64,000 nucleotides of DNA. It comes from Bacteroidaceae bacterium. Its GTDB lineage: Bacteria > Bacteroidota > Bacteroidia > Bacteroidales > Bacteroidaceae. A program made the position numbers and the translations under genes. Shown in pieces: positions 1-8,512 of the stretch. How positions within the stretch are numbered: position 1 is the stretch's first letter; every line of letters begins with the position of its first letter. The notes under the pieces are model-generated. The model did not search any database. It saw only the letters and a program-made list of their open reading frames with translations, and was not told the origin of the DNA. The stretch lies in NCBI GenBank assembly GCA_017470425.1, contig JAFUYT010000006.1:1-64000 (forward strand). Direction: 5' to 3'.

Positions 1-129
1 AGCCTTGGCCTCGAATGTCAGGTGATACAGGCCTCCACGGGAACGCAGGACGACGTGCTCGCCATTGCGGGCCATTCGCAGGTAGTGTGGTTGACGGGTG
101 CGGAAATCCTTGGTACTAACGACAGTCAT
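1..129 (-). CDS. Phd/YefM-type antitoxin, partial (N-terminal part only)
   Basis: Reading leftward from the ATG at 127-129, the first 43 codons give a protein starting MTVVSTKDFRTRQPHYLRMA and continuing with NGEHVVLRSRGG. This is the layout of the DNA-binding N-terminus of prevent-host-death (Phd/YefM) antitoxins, which repress their own operon and neutralise a toxin encoded just downstream. The rest of the gene and any toxin lie outside the window. Family assignment rests on this short stretch only. A homologous single-gene regulator without a toxin is also possible. Confidence 0.55.
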   Translation of the reverse strand, partial: MTVVSTKDFRTRQPHYLRMARNGEHVVLRSRGGLYHLTFEAKA

Positions 130-203
130 AAAGCTTCTGTTTTACGGTTCACGGTGCAAAAGATGCCGTGGCTCAGGTCTTCCCCAAAACTTACTAACTC
201 ACA

Positions 204-620
204 ATGAAAAAGTCACTGGCAGTACAACTTCCACGTCAGCCACTTCGGCAACCCCAAGGACTTCGGGCTCAAGGATCTCTGCAACGCCTGGAAGGCCGAA
301 GCGTGGAATCCGCAGGAGCTGGTGAGTCTCTACAAGAGTGTCGGTGCCCGCTACTTCATGGCACTCGGCAACCACCACGACAACTTCGACCTCTGGGACT
401 CGCCCTATCAGGAGTGGAACTCGGTGAACGTGGGCCCGAAGAAGGATCTCATCAAGGGCTGGAGCTAAAGAAAGTGCAGCTGCTGGGCTACAACGGGAAC
501 ATCAAATTCAAGCAGACGCCACAGGGATTGAACATCACCATTCCTGCCACGAAGCCCAACGCCATAGCCCCTGTCTTCCGCATTACTCTCCAGGAGGACA
601 ACCGCAGCGCTTACGAATGA
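204..620 (+). pseudogene. Alpha-L-fucosidase (GH29) remnant with internal deletions
   Basis: Three pieces of one protein lie in different frames. An ATG at 204 starts a few signal-peptide-like codons (MKKSLA). From 223 the +1 frame reads a typical GH29 core, YNFHVSHFGNPKDFG then VGARYFMALGNHHDNFDLWD, and stops at 468 (GPKKDLIKGWS). From about 462 the original frame gives a GH29-like C-terminus (KVQLLGYNGNIKFKQTPQGL … FRITLQEDN) ending at 620. Most of the N-terminal and catalytic regions are missing. At least two deletions, at about 222 and 465, explain the pattern. A functional protein is very unlikely. The family call is firm for the middle piece. Confidence 0.7.
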
Positions 621-766
621 TACGGAGGGGCGCTCCAACCCTCTATAGAGGGTACGCGAAGTCTCTATAGAGGGTGCGCGTAGTCTCTATAGAGGGTGCG
701 CGCGGGCACCTGCCGACAGAGCCCCGCACCGAACGTCCACGGTGCGACCCGCCGCAACCCACCGCA
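619..766 (+). repeat. Dispersed repeat with three CTCTATAGAG palindromes, copy 1
   Basis: Directly after the fucosidase remnant, three copies of a unit of about 21 bp built on the palindrome CTCTATAGAG (followed by GGTACGCG or GGTGCGCG) occur in a row. They are flanked by a left part (TACGGAGGGGCGCTCC) and a right part (CCGACAGAGCCCCGCACCG, CGTCCACGGTGCGACC). The whole block recurs in reverse orientation at about 36486-36632. No ORF covers it. It resembles a short non-coding mobile or REP-like element, but its nature is unknown. Confidence 0.7.
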
Positions 767-825
767 ACCCACCGGATCGGCAGAGCAGCTGCTCTGGAAG
801 GCAGCTGACTTGAGGCTCATTTGCA

Positions 826-853
826 AAAAGTCCGCAGATTATTGCGGACTTTT
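826..853. terminator. Perfect 11-bp hairpin upstream of nadC
   Basis: AAAAGTCCGCA (826-836) pairs perfectly with TGCGGACTTTT (843-853) around a 6-base loop. With A and T runs at the outer ends it could act as an intrinsic terminator in either direction. It would insulate nadC from the decayed region upstream. Confidence 0.6.
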
Positions 854-875
854 GCGTTTATATTTGTACCTTTGC
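841..875 (+). promoter_or_regulatory. Bacteroidetes-type promoter for nadC
   Basis: TACCTTTGC at 867-875 matches the Bacteroidetes -7 element. The best -33 match is a weak ATTG at 841-844, inside the hairpin. The leader to the nadC start codon is about 25 nt. Confidence 0.65.
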
Positions 876-904
876 GGCCACAAATCATAAACATCATTAC
901 TTAT

Positions 905-1753
905 ATGCTTACAGTAGAAGAATTGAATGACAGGCTGATCGACCTCGCGTTTGCGGAAGACATCGGCGACGGCGACCACACCACCTTGTGTTGCATCCCC
1001 GCTGATGCGATGGGCAAGAGCAAGCTCCTGATCAAGGAAGAGGGTATCCTGGCTGGCATAGAGGTGGCCAAGGAGGTGTTCCACCGCTTCGACCCCACGA
1101 TGCAGGTGGAGGTGTTCATCGAGGATGGTGCCCACGTGAAGCCGGGTGACATCGCCATGATTGTCACGGGCAAGGTGCAGAGCCTGCTGCAGACGGAGCG
1201 CCTGATGCTGAACATTATGCAGCGCATGTCGGGCATCGCCACGATGACGAACAAGTATGTCCAGCGCCTCGAAGGCACCAAGACGCGCGTCCTCGACACC
1301 CGCAAGACGACGCCGGGCATGAGAATGTTGGAGAAGGCGGCCGTGAAGATCGGCGGCGGCGTGAACCACCGCATCGGCCTCTTCGACATGATCCTGCTCA
1401 AGGACAACCACGTGGATTTCGCTGGAGGCATCGAGAACGCCATCACGCGTTGCCACGAGTATCTGCGGGAGAAGGGAAAGGACCTGAAGATTGAGATCGA
1501 AGTGCGCAACTTCGACGAGCTGAACCGCGTCCTGGCCATCGGCGGCGTGGATCGCATCATGCTCGACAACTTCACGCCTGCCGACACGAAGAAGGCCGTA
1601 GAGCTGATCGGCGGCCGCTTCGAGACGGAGTCCAGCGGCGGCATCACCATCGAGAACCTGCGCGACTATGCCGAGTGCGGCGTCGATTTCATCTCTGTCG
1701 GTGCGCTCACGCACAGCGTGAAGGGTCTCGACATGAGTTTCAAAGCCTGCTGA
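905..1753 (+). CDS. nadC: Nicotinate-nucleotide pyrophosphorylase (carboxylating)
   Basis: Quinolinate phosphoribosyltransferase converts quinolinate and PRPP to nicotinate mononucleotide, CO2 and pyrophosphate in de novo NAD synthesis. The 282 residues are full length for the family. Hallmarks in order: EDIGDGDHTT near the N-terminus, LDTRKTTPGMR, the substrate-binding run GGGVNHRIGLFDMILLKDNH, SSGGI, and the closing ISVGALTHS. I start at the ATG at 905 because the in-frame upstream ATG at 821 lies before the promoter. The stop codon overlaps the start of the next gene (TGATG), so the two are translationally coupled. Confidence 0.96.
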   Translation: MLTVEELNDRLIDLAFAEDIGDGDHTTLCCIPADAMGKSKLLIKEEGILAGIEVAKEVFHRFDPTMQVEVFIEDGAHVKPGDIAMIVTGKVQSLLQTERLMLNIMQRMSGIATMTNKYVQRLEGTKTRVLDTRKTTPGMRMLEKAAVKIGGGVNHRIGLFDMILLKDNHVDFAGGIENAITRCHEYLREKGKDLKIEIEVRNFDELNRVLAIGGVDRIMLDNFTPADTKKAVELIGGRFETESSGGITIENLRDYAECGVDFISVGALTHSVKGLDMSFKAC

Positions 1754-4092
1754 TGCGCCAATTCCTTCTCTGCATGATTCTGTTTCTGGTTCCCTGTCTG
1801 ACATGGGGCCAGAAAACAATTTATGTGGAGCGGGATCTGAAGGAGGTGACCGTCAAGCCCAAGAAGCAGCGCTACAAGCGCAAGGGGAACCCAGCGGTGG
1901 AGCTGATGAGGAAGGTCATCGAGGCCAAGGCGGGGCACGACCTTCGGAACAACGACTTCGTAAGATACTACAAGTACCAGCGCATCACCACCGGTCTGGA
2001 CAACATCTCCCAGGCGGCTGCCGACTCAGCAAAGATTCTGCAGTCCCCCCTGCTCAAGCAGCAGGTGGAATACTGCGAGCAGACAGGGAAGTATGTGCTG
2101 CCGCTGCATTATACGGAATCGGCAACAGAGCATATCTACAGGCGCGATCCCAAGGCGGAACGCAACTTCGTCCTGGGCACGAACAGCGAAGGCATCACAG
2201 ACCTCCTGCCCATCGGCGACGAGGTGAACACCGTCATCGAAACCCTGTTCAACGATGTCAACATCTACGATGATATCATCCCTCTGCTGTCACGCCGCTT
2301 CACGAGTCCGCTCTCCTCGCGTGCGGCAATCTCCTTCTTCCAGTACTTCATCGAGGACACGGTGGAGGTGGATCAGAAGCGCTGCATCCAGATCAGCTTC
2401 GTGCCGCAGAACCCTCAGGATTTCGGCTTCAGCGGCCGCCTGTGGATCCTGAATGACAGCACCTACCGTGTACACAAGGGCCTTCTGCACCTGCCGCTGC
2501 GCTCCAGCGTCAACTACGTCAACGCCCTGACGATGGAGCAGACGTTCACCGACCTGCCCAACGGCCAGCGCGTGCTCAAGACCGACGACCTCTTTGCCGA
2601 GCTGGGCATCCTCAAGGGGAACCGCTTCTTCATGGTGCACCGTGCCACCGACTACACCTCCATCTCCACCGACTCCATCAGCCCCGACCGCTTCCTCAAG
2701 AGCGACATACTGCGCGAGGGCACGACCGCGACCAAGGACTCCGCGTTCTGGGCTGCACAGCGCGTCAACTCCCTGTCGAAGGCCGAGAGCAGCCTCGGCA
2801 ACATGATGCAGGGCGTCAGCACCCTCCCCGGCAGCGGTGCCGTCCTGTACATCGTCCGCGCCATCATCAACAACTACCTTGAGACCTCGCGGGAGAAAGA
2901 CATGAGCTACATCGACATAGGCCCCGTGATGTCGATGATCTCCAAGAACTTCATCGATGGCTTCCGCTTCCGCCTCGGCGTACAGAGCACGGCACGTCTG
3001 CACCCGCAGCTCTTCTTCAAAGGCTATGCTGCCTACGGCACCCGCAGCCGGAACTGGTACGGCATGGGACAGGTCGAATACTCATTCCTCAAGAAGAAAC
3101 AGGCTCCCCACGAATTTCCCAAGAACAGCATCCTTGCCGAGTTCAAGCAGGATGTCTTCAGTCCCGCGGACATGATGTGGCAGAACGGCCGCGACAAAGA
3201 CAACGTCTGGACATCCTTCAAGACCCAGGAGGTCGATCACATGATGTTCCAGCGCCACGCCCTCTTGCGCTATGAGGTAGAGACCAACCAGCACCTCGGC
3301 TTCAAGCTTCAAGCCAAATACGCCCGCATCACCCCCTGCGGCTCACTTTTCTATCGCCGCATGGACGGGCAGATGATGGACCATCTGCGAACCTCCGACC
3401 TCATGTTCTCGCTGCGGTGGGCTCCAGGTGAGCAAGTCATCAACTCCAAGCAGCGCCGGCACTATGTCAACCGCAACTTCCCCATCCTGACCCTGTCCCA
3501 CACCATGGGCGTCAAGGGCATCCTCGGCAGTGACTACAACTATAACGTCACGGAGGTGACCGCCTTCAAGCGCCTGTGGCTCAACTCCTACGGGAAAATC
3601 GACTTCAACCTTCGCGGAGCCGTGCAATGGAACCGCGTGCCGTTCCCATTGCTGCTGATGCCCGTGGCCAACAATTCCTACATCATCACCAAGGATATGT
3701 TCTGCATGATCAACAACCTGGAGTTCGTCAACGACCGCTACGCCTCGCTGATGGTGGAATGGGACCTCTCCGGCAAGCTGCTCAACAGGATCCCGCTTCT
3801 CAAGAAACTCAAGCTCAGGGAGGTGATAGGTTTCAAGGCGCTCTACGGCCACCTCACAGACCGCAACAACCCGGCTCTGCACCCCGGCGACCACGACTTG
3901 CTGGAGATGCCCTCACGAGGTGGCCAGCCCATCGTCCATGAGATGGGCAATGTGCCCTATATGGAGCTCAACGTCGGCCTTCACAACATCTTTAAGATCA
4001 TCCGCATAGACTACGTCTATCGCATCAACTACCACGACTTCCCCGGTGTCAAGAAGCACGGTGTTCGCTTCTGTCTGGAGTTCGATTTCTGA
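1753..4092 (+). CDS. DUF5686-family outer-membrane protein
   Basis: A 779-residue protein with a signal peptide (MRQFLLCMILFLVPCLTWGQ) followed by a basic segment (KPKKQRYKRKGNPAVELMRKVIEA) and a long region rich in alternating aromatic and polar strands ending in F, as expected of an outer-membrane beta barrel. VELMRKVI, RRFTSPLSSRAAISFFQYF and the final RFCLEFDF fit the DUF5686 family of Bacteroidetes, whose function is not established. Many relatives carry an N-terminal carboxypeptidase-regulatory-like domain, which is lacking here. The start codon overlaps the nadC stop. The 3' end overlaps the convergent DedA gene by 44 bp. Confidence 0.8.
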   Translation: MRQFLLCMILFLVPCLTWGQKTIYVERDLKEVTVKPKKQRYKRKGNPAVELMRKVIEAKAGHDLRNNDFVRYYKYQRITTGLDNISQAAADSAKILQSPLLKQQVEYCEQTGKYVLPLHYTESATEHIYRRDPKAERNFVLGTNSEGITDLLPIGDEVNTVIETLFNDVNIYDDIIPLLSRRFTSPLSSRAAISFFQYFIEDTVEVDQKRCIQISFVPQNPQDFGFSGRLWILNDSTYRVHKGLLHLPLRSSVNYVNALTMEQTFTDLPNGQRVLKTDDLFAELGILKGNRFFMVHRATDYTSISTDSISPDRFLKSDILREGTTATKDSAFWAAQRVNSLSKAESSLGNMMQGVSTLPGSGAVLYIVRAIINNYLETSREKDMSYIDIGPVMSMISKNFIDGFRFRLGVQSTARLHPQLFFKGYAAYGTRSRNWYGMGQVEYSFLKKKQAPHEFPKNSILAEFKQDVFSPADMMWQNGRDKDNVWTSFKTQEVDHMMFQRHALLRYEVETNQHLGFKLQAKYARITPCGSLFYRRMDGQMMDHLRTSDLMFSLRWAPGEQVINSKQRRHYVNRNFPILTLSHTMGVKGILGSDYNYNVTEVTAFKRLWLNSYGKIDFNLRGAVQWNRVPFPLLLMPVANNSYIITKDMFCMINNLEFVNDRYASLMVEWDLSGKLLNRIPLLKKLKLREVIGFKALYGHLTDRNNPALHPGDHDLLEMPSRGGQPIVHEMGNVPYMELNVGLHNIFKIIRIDYVYRINYHDFPGVKKHGVRFCLEFDF

Positions 4093-4705
4093 CGCCTTTA
4101 TAGACGAGATAGGCTACGAGCAGGAGGAAGAGCGCGATCATCGCGATGCCGAGCTCGTGGCTGTATTCATTGACTTTCTCCATCAGTTGGTCTTCGGGCA
4201 CGACGCTCTGGAGCGAGTAGCCGATGGCCGCCAGGATGATGTTCCAGAGTCCTGCGCCGAGGGTGGTGTAGAGAATGAAATGGGAGAGCTTCATCCGTGC
4301 TAGTCCGGCGGGAATGGAGATGAGATGGCGGATGCCCGGCACGAGGCGCCCGATGAGGGTGCCGACGGCTCCGTGGCGATTGAAGTACTCCTCGGTCTTC
4401 TGCACTTTCTGCTCGTTGAGCAGGCATAGATGGCCGAGTGTGCTGTTGGCGAAGGCGTAGATAATGGGGCGTCCCAGATAGCGGGCTGCAACGTAGTTGA
4501 TCATTGCGCCGATATTGGCACCCAGCGTAGCGCAGAGCACGATGAGGATGACGTTCAGGTCGCTGCCTTCGGTCGCAGCGCGATACGCGGCGGGGGGAAC
4601 CACCAGCTCGCTGGGGATGGGGATGACAGTGCTCTCGAGCGTCATCAGGAAGGTGATGGTCCAGTAGTTGAGGTGGTCAATGCACCAGGCTATGAAGGAA
4701 GACAT
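4049..4705 (-). CDS. DedA-family membrane protein
   Basis: A 218-residue integral membrane protein of the DedA (VTT/SNARE-associated) family. Members are proposed lipid transporters or scramblases needed for envelope homeostasis. Family marks are ESTVIPIPSELVVPPA (the re-entrant loop), GANIGAMINYVAARYLGRP, and FNRHGAVGTLIGRLVPGIRH followed by IPAGLARM, where the conserved Arg residues are kept. About four to five hydrophobic segments are visible. It is the last gene of the leftward run and lies 49 bp after the glycosyltransferase. Confidence 0.9.
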   Translation of the reverse strand: MSSFIAWCIDHLNYWTITFLMTLESTVIPIPSELVVPPAAYRAATEGSDLNVILIVLCATLGANIGAMINYVAARYLGRPIIYAFANSTLGHLCLLNEQKVQKTEEYFNRHGAVGTLIGRLVPGIRHLISIPAGLARMKLSHFILYTTLGAGLWNIILAAIGYSLQSVVPEDQLMEKVNEYSHELGIAMIALFLLLVAYLVYKGVRNRTPDRSEHRAS

Positions 4706-4754
4706 ATTGTTTTAATGGAGAATGGACAATGGAGAATGGACAATGGAGAATGGG
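4706..4754. repeat. Short intergenic tandem repeat (GGAGAATGGACAAT)
   Basis: Nearly three copies of a 14-bp unit (atggagaatggaca) fill the gap between the DedA and glycosyltransferase genes. A related low-complexity spacer (TCCATT-rich) lies at 21430-21490. These look like slipped-strand intergenic filler. Confidence 0.6.
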
Positions 4755-5987
4755 TTATACGAATTTCTTGCGGAACTCGTTGCGGGCGGCGAAGCGGCGG
4801 GAGAGCCAGGCGGAGGCGTTCCAGAAGGGTAGCTGCAGCTCGAAGAGGAGGAGAGTGAGGAAGTAGTTGCGGAGGCCCCAGGTGCGGGTGGTCTTATAGA
4901 AACTGGCCAGCTTCGTGGGGAGGTAGATCATGAGGAGCAGCGAGAGGATGCCGATGAGGATGTAGAGCTGCAGGGGAGGGAACAGGGTGGAACCCATGAG
5001 GGCGAGGATGATGGCCACCACGAGGGGCGCTACGATGGCGAGAAGCATGAGCCAGGGCATCAGCAGCTTGCAGTCTTGAGCGAAGCGGTAGAGGCGTGCA
5101 TGGCGCTGGTAGCGGCGTGTCTCGGCATAGAAGATGCGTTCCTGGCGCCACTGCTGTTCCGAGCTGATGCGATCCTGCACGACCATCGCGGAGGGGGCGA
5201 GCATGAGGGCTGTGTTGGCGGGCTTGGAGGTGTGGTTGACGAGCAGTTCCTCGGCGCCAGCCTTCAGGTTCTGACCCGTGGCAAAGCCTCCGCAGTCAAT
5301 GAAATAGCTCTTGCGGAAGGCCAGGTTGCAGGCATCGGCACGCACAGCGGCGTGGCCGTCGAGAATGTGGTGGATGTTCGCGATGTTGTTCCAGAGGCGG
5401 AAGAAGCCTGTCTGGTGGTCGAGCCAGGTGGAGCGCCGTTCATCGTAGCGCGCCGTGCCCAGCACCATGTCGGGTGTCTTCAGACGAGGGCTCTGCAGGC
5501 CCTGCTGCGGGTGGGCGATGGTCTCGCCGATGCGCATGAGCCACTGCGGAGAGAGGGGCTCGCAGTTGGCGTGGGTGATGACGACCCACTCGTGGTTGGC
5601 AGCCCGGAAGCCCAGCGTCAGCGCCAGACGCTCAATGCTGATGTCGCGGGCTGAGGCGGGCGTGAAGGTGTGGCGCAGGTTGGCGTACTTCAGTTCTAAG
5701 CGTTCAAGGATGTCCTTGGTCTCGTCGGTGGAGGCCATGTCGATGACGATGACCTCGAAGCGGTCGTAGTCCTGATCCAGGATGGCCGGAAGATGACGCC
5801 GGAGGGCAGGCGACTGGTTGTGGGCTGCGATGATGACGGAGAGCGGCGGCAACTCCGTCTCGACGGCCGCCAGACGTTTGTCGCTACGCAGGAGCTGGCG
5901 CCCGATGCGACCATACTGGTAGGCCGCCAGCATGGCCAGCAGCCAGACGACGAGCGACGTGAGCAGGACAATCTTGAAAATCAGCAT
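4755..5987 (-). CDS. Membrane-bound family-2 glycosyltransferase
   Basis: A 410-residue protein with one N-terminal membrane anchor (residues about 3-25), a cytoplasmic GT2 domain opening with LSVIIAAHNQSPALRRHLPA, VIVIDMASTDETKDILERL (nucleotide-sugar binding) and VVITHANCEPLSPQWL, and two or three membrane segments near the C-terminus (about 310-360). It would transfer a sugar at the inner face of the cytoplasmic membrane. Donor and acceptor cannot be read from the sequence. Its start overlaps the end of lysA by 7 bp, so it is cotranscribed with lysine genes, which says little about function. Confidence 0.85.
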   Translation of the reverse strand: MLIFKIVLLTSLVVWLLAMLAAYQYGRIGRQLLRSDKRLAAVETELPPLSVIIAAHNQSPALRRHLPAILDQDYDRFEVIVIDMASTDETKDILERLELKYANLRHTFTPASARDISIERLALTLGFRAANHEWVVITHANCEPLSPQWLMRIGETIAHPQQGLQSPRLKTPDMVLGTARYDERRSTWLDHQTGFFRLWNNIANIHHILDGHAAVRADACNLAFRKSYFIDCGGFATGQNLKAGAEELLVNHTSKPANTALMLAPSAMVVQDRISSEQQWRQERIFYAETRRYQRHARLYRFAQDCKLLMPWLMLLAIVAPLVVAIILALMGSTLFPPLQLYILIGILSLLLMIYLPTKLASFYKTTRTWGLRNYFLTLLLFELQLPFWNASAWLSRRFAARNEFRKKFV

Positions 5988-7129
5988 GACGATGACGCGA
6001 AATAGGCTGCAGGCAGCGGGCGACAGTTGTAGGTGGATGCCATCGCCTCACCGTAGGCACCGGCGGAGCGGATGGCGATGAGGTCGCCGCGACGGGTCTC
6101 GCGCAGGAGGACATCCTTCTGGAATACATCGGAGGACTCACAGATAGGCCCCACGACATCGTAGGTCTCTGTCTGCGTGCGCTGTTCCTCGGCTGCCGTG
6201 AGGTTCTCGATGGCGTGGTGGGCGCCGTAGAAGGCGGGGCGGATGAGGTCCGTGAAGCCTGCGTCGAGGATGACGAACTGCTTCTGCTTGCCGTGCTTCA
6301 CATAGAGAACACGTGCCACGAGCGTACCCATCTGTGCCACCACGGAGCGACCGAGCTCGAAGTGGAGGTGCTGGCCAGGGCGCAGGCGGAGCCCCTGCTT
6401 GAAGGTGGAGAAGTAGGCGGCGAAGTTGGGGACGGGATGTGCGTCGGGGGTGTCGTAGTCGATGCCGAGGCCTCCGCCCACGTTGATATTGGGTGCGAAG
6501 ATGCCTTCGCGGTCCAGTTGCTCCTGCAGCTCGTTGATGCGGCGGCAGAGGGCTGCGAAGTCATCCATCACGAGGAGCTGCGAGCCGATGTGGAAGTGGA
6601 GGCCCGTGAACTCCACGGCGGGCATCGCCTGGATGCTACGGATGACGGGCACCATGTCCTCCATGTCGATGCCGAACTTGTCCTCGGCGCGGCCGGTAGC
6701 GATATGGTCGTGGGTGTGGGCGCCGACGTTGGGGTTGATACGTAGGCTCACGCGCGCGCGTAATTTTAAAGAGGTGGCGCAGTCGTTGATGGCTTCGAGC
6801 TCCTCGATGCTTTCGACATTGAACATCCCGATGCCAGCTTCGAGTGCCCGCCGTATCTCCCAGTCGGCCTTTCCTACGCCCGCGAAGGCGATAGTGGCGG
6901 CCGCGAAGCCGCTGTTGAGGGCTGCTTCTATCTCGCCGCCGCTGACGCAGTCGGCGCCGAGGCCGGCGGCTGCAATCTCGCGCAGGATGCGGGGATTGGC
7001 GTTGGCCTTAATGGCGTAGTGGACATGGTAGTTGTCGTGGTCAGCGACTTCGGCGCGTATGGCGGCGAGGGTACGCTGGAGCAGACCGGTGTCGTAGAGG
7101 TAGTAGGGGGTGGGGTGGTCGAGGGTCAT
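5981..7129 (-). CDS. lysA: Diaminopimelate decarboxylase
   Basis: Last step of lysine synthesis: meso-diaminopimelate to L-lysine and CO2, PLP-dependent. The 382-residue protein has the PLP-lysine motif YAIKANANPRILREI (residues about 43-57), the H(F)HIGSQ motif, the phosphate-binding GGGLGIDY, ELGRSVV, CESSDVF and the terminal GAYGEAMASTYN. I start at the ATG at 7129 (MTLDHPTPYYLYDT). The longer in-frame extension runs into lysC and is an arginine-rich shadow. It follows lysC after 11 bp, making a lysC-lysA pair. Confidence 0.95.
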   Translation of the reverse strand: MTLDHPTPYYLYDTGLLQRTLAAIRAEVADHDNYHVHYAIKANANPRILREIAAAGLGADCVSGGEIEAALNSGFAAATIAFAGVGKADWEIRRALEAGIGMFNVESIEELEAINDCATSLKLRARVSLRINPNVGAHTHDHIATGRAEDKFGIDMEDMVPVIRSIQAMPAVEFTGLHFHIGSQLLVMDDFAALCRRINELQEQLDREGIFAPNINVGGGLGIDYDTPDAHPVPNFAAYFSTFKQGLRLRPGQHLHFELGRSVVAQMGTLVARVLYVKHGKQKQFVILDAGFTDLIRPAFYGAHHAIENLTAAEEQRTQTETYDVVGPICESSDVFQKDVLLRETRRGDLIAIRSAGAYGEAMASTYNCRPLPAAYFASSSC

Positions 7130-7140
7130 AGTGCTTGCTT

Positions 7141-8484
7141 TTAGGCGGGGCGGCGGATGTGGTCGTTGTAGGTGAAGAGGGTGCGCTGGAGGGCCTGGAG
7201 GGCGCGTTGCTTGTCGGCTTCTGCGACCACGAAGGAGATGTTGTGCTCGGAGCCGCCGTAGCTGACCATGCGCACGGGAACCTGCTTGAAGGCATCCATG
7301 GCGAGGGTCTCGAAACCGATGTTCTGGCTGGCGAGGTCGCCGACGACGCAGATGATGCACATCCGCTCCTCGACGGTGACGGTGCCGTACTTCTTCAGCT
7401 CATCGACGATGGTGGCGAGGTGGGCACGGTTGTCGATGGTGACGCTGACGCCGACCTCGGAGGTGGCAATCATGTCGATGCTGGTCTTGTAGGTCTCGAA
7501 GATCTCGAAGACCTTGCGCAGGAAGCCGTGGGCGAGGAGCATTCGCGAGCTTTGGATGCCGATGCAGATGATGTTATCCTTGGCGGCGACAGCCTTGATG
7601 GTGCCGCGGTGCATCTTGTTGTTGATGATAGTGCCGGGGGCGGCAGGATCCATCGTGTTGAGCAGCCGCACGGGCACGCCGGCGAACTTGGCAGGCTGTA
7701 TGCAGGTGGGGTGCAGGATCTTGGCTCCGAAGTAGGCGAGCTCTGCGGCCTCCTCGAAGTAGAGCTGGCGTACGGGCTCGGTGCCCTCCACGAAGCGGGG
7801 GTCGTTGTTGTGCATCCCGTCGATGTCGGTCCAGATCTGTATCTCCTCGGCCTCGATGGCAGCGCCGATGAGACAGGCGGTGTAGTCGGAGCCTCCGCGC
7901 TGGAGGTTGTCGATCTCGCCGTAGGCGTTGCGGCAGATGAAGCCCTGGGTGATGTAGATGTCGTAGTCGGGGTTGGCCTGGAGCTGGATGTCGGTGTGCT
8001 CACGGATGTAGGCGAGGTCGGGCTCAGCGTTCTTGTCCGTGCGGATCATGTCGAGAGCCGGCAGGAGCACCGCCTTGACACCCTGCTCGAGGAGGTAGTT
8101 GGTGACCATGTTGGTGGAGATGATCTCTCCCTGTGCCAGGATGACCTTCTCCTCGAAGGAGGTGAAAAGGGTCTTGGTGAGCGAGCGCAGGTAGGAGAAC
8201 TCCTCCTTGAGGAACTGCTCGGTCTTCTGGCGCCATTCATTGGTGGCATAGAGCTCCGTGAGGTGGTCCATGTACTTACGCTCAAGCTGGTTGATGACGT
8301 TGTAGGCCCCTTCGGGGTTCTTCTTGTAGAGGTAATCGGAAATCTCGACTAAGGTGTTGGTGGTTCCGCTCATGGCCGAGAGCACGACAATCTTCTGCTC
8401 GCTGTCGGCGGTGATGAGCTTGGAGACATCTTTCATGCGCTGGGCACTGCCTACGCTGGTGCCCCCGAATTTCATTACTTTCAT
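7141..8484 (-). CDS. lysC: Aspartate kinase
   Basis: First step of the aspartate pathway (lysine, threonine, methionine, diaminopimelate). The 447-residue monofunctional enzyme opens with MKVMKFGGTSVGSA, has VVLSAMSGTTNTLV, the substrate-binding GGSDYTACLIGAAIEA and WTDIDGMHNNDPR. Two C-terminal ACT-type regulatory regions follow (about 300-445; VSVTIDN, IICVVGD), so feedback control by an end product is expected. No homoserine dehydrogenase domain is attached. It sits between the FtsE-like gene (28 bp) and lysA (11 bp). Confidence 0.95.
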   Translation of the reverse strand: MKVMKFGGTSVGSAQRMKDVSKLITADSEQKIVVLSAMSGTTNTLVEISDYLYKKNPEGAYNVINQLERKYMDHLTELYATNEWRQKTEQFLKEEFSYLRSLTKTLFTSFEEKVILAQGEIISTNMVTNYLLEQGVKAVLLPALDMIRTDKNAEPDLAYIREHTDIQLQANPDYDIYITQGFICRNAYGEIDNLQRGGSDYTACLIGAAIEAEEIQIWTDIDGMHNNDPRFVEGTEPVRQLYFEEAAELAYFGAKILHPTCIQPAKFAGVPVRLLNTMDPAAPGTIINNKMHRGTIKAVAAKDNIICIGIQSSRMLLAHGFLRKVFEIFETYKTSIDMIATSEVGVSVTIDNRAHLATIVDELKKYGTVTVEERMCIICVVGDLASQNIGFETLAMDAFKQVPVRMVSYGGSEHNISFVVAEADKQRALQALQRTLFTYNDHIRRPA

Positions 8485-8512
8485 CTTGCGTTATATGGTG
8501 TTTGTTGTTCTT

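Noticed and set aside
839-1819. 326-residue antisense ORF over nadC
   Set aside because: Shadow frame of a GC-rich gene. The sense strand encodes an unmistakable NadC.
4706-4754. Regulatory repeat array
   Set aside because: The same low-complexity units recur as filler in several gaps (AGTTGA and ATGGACA types), so slippage is a simpler explanation.
7135-8352. 405-residue ORF antisense to lysC
   Set aside because: Val/Asp/Leu-rich mirror translation of lysC with no family features.
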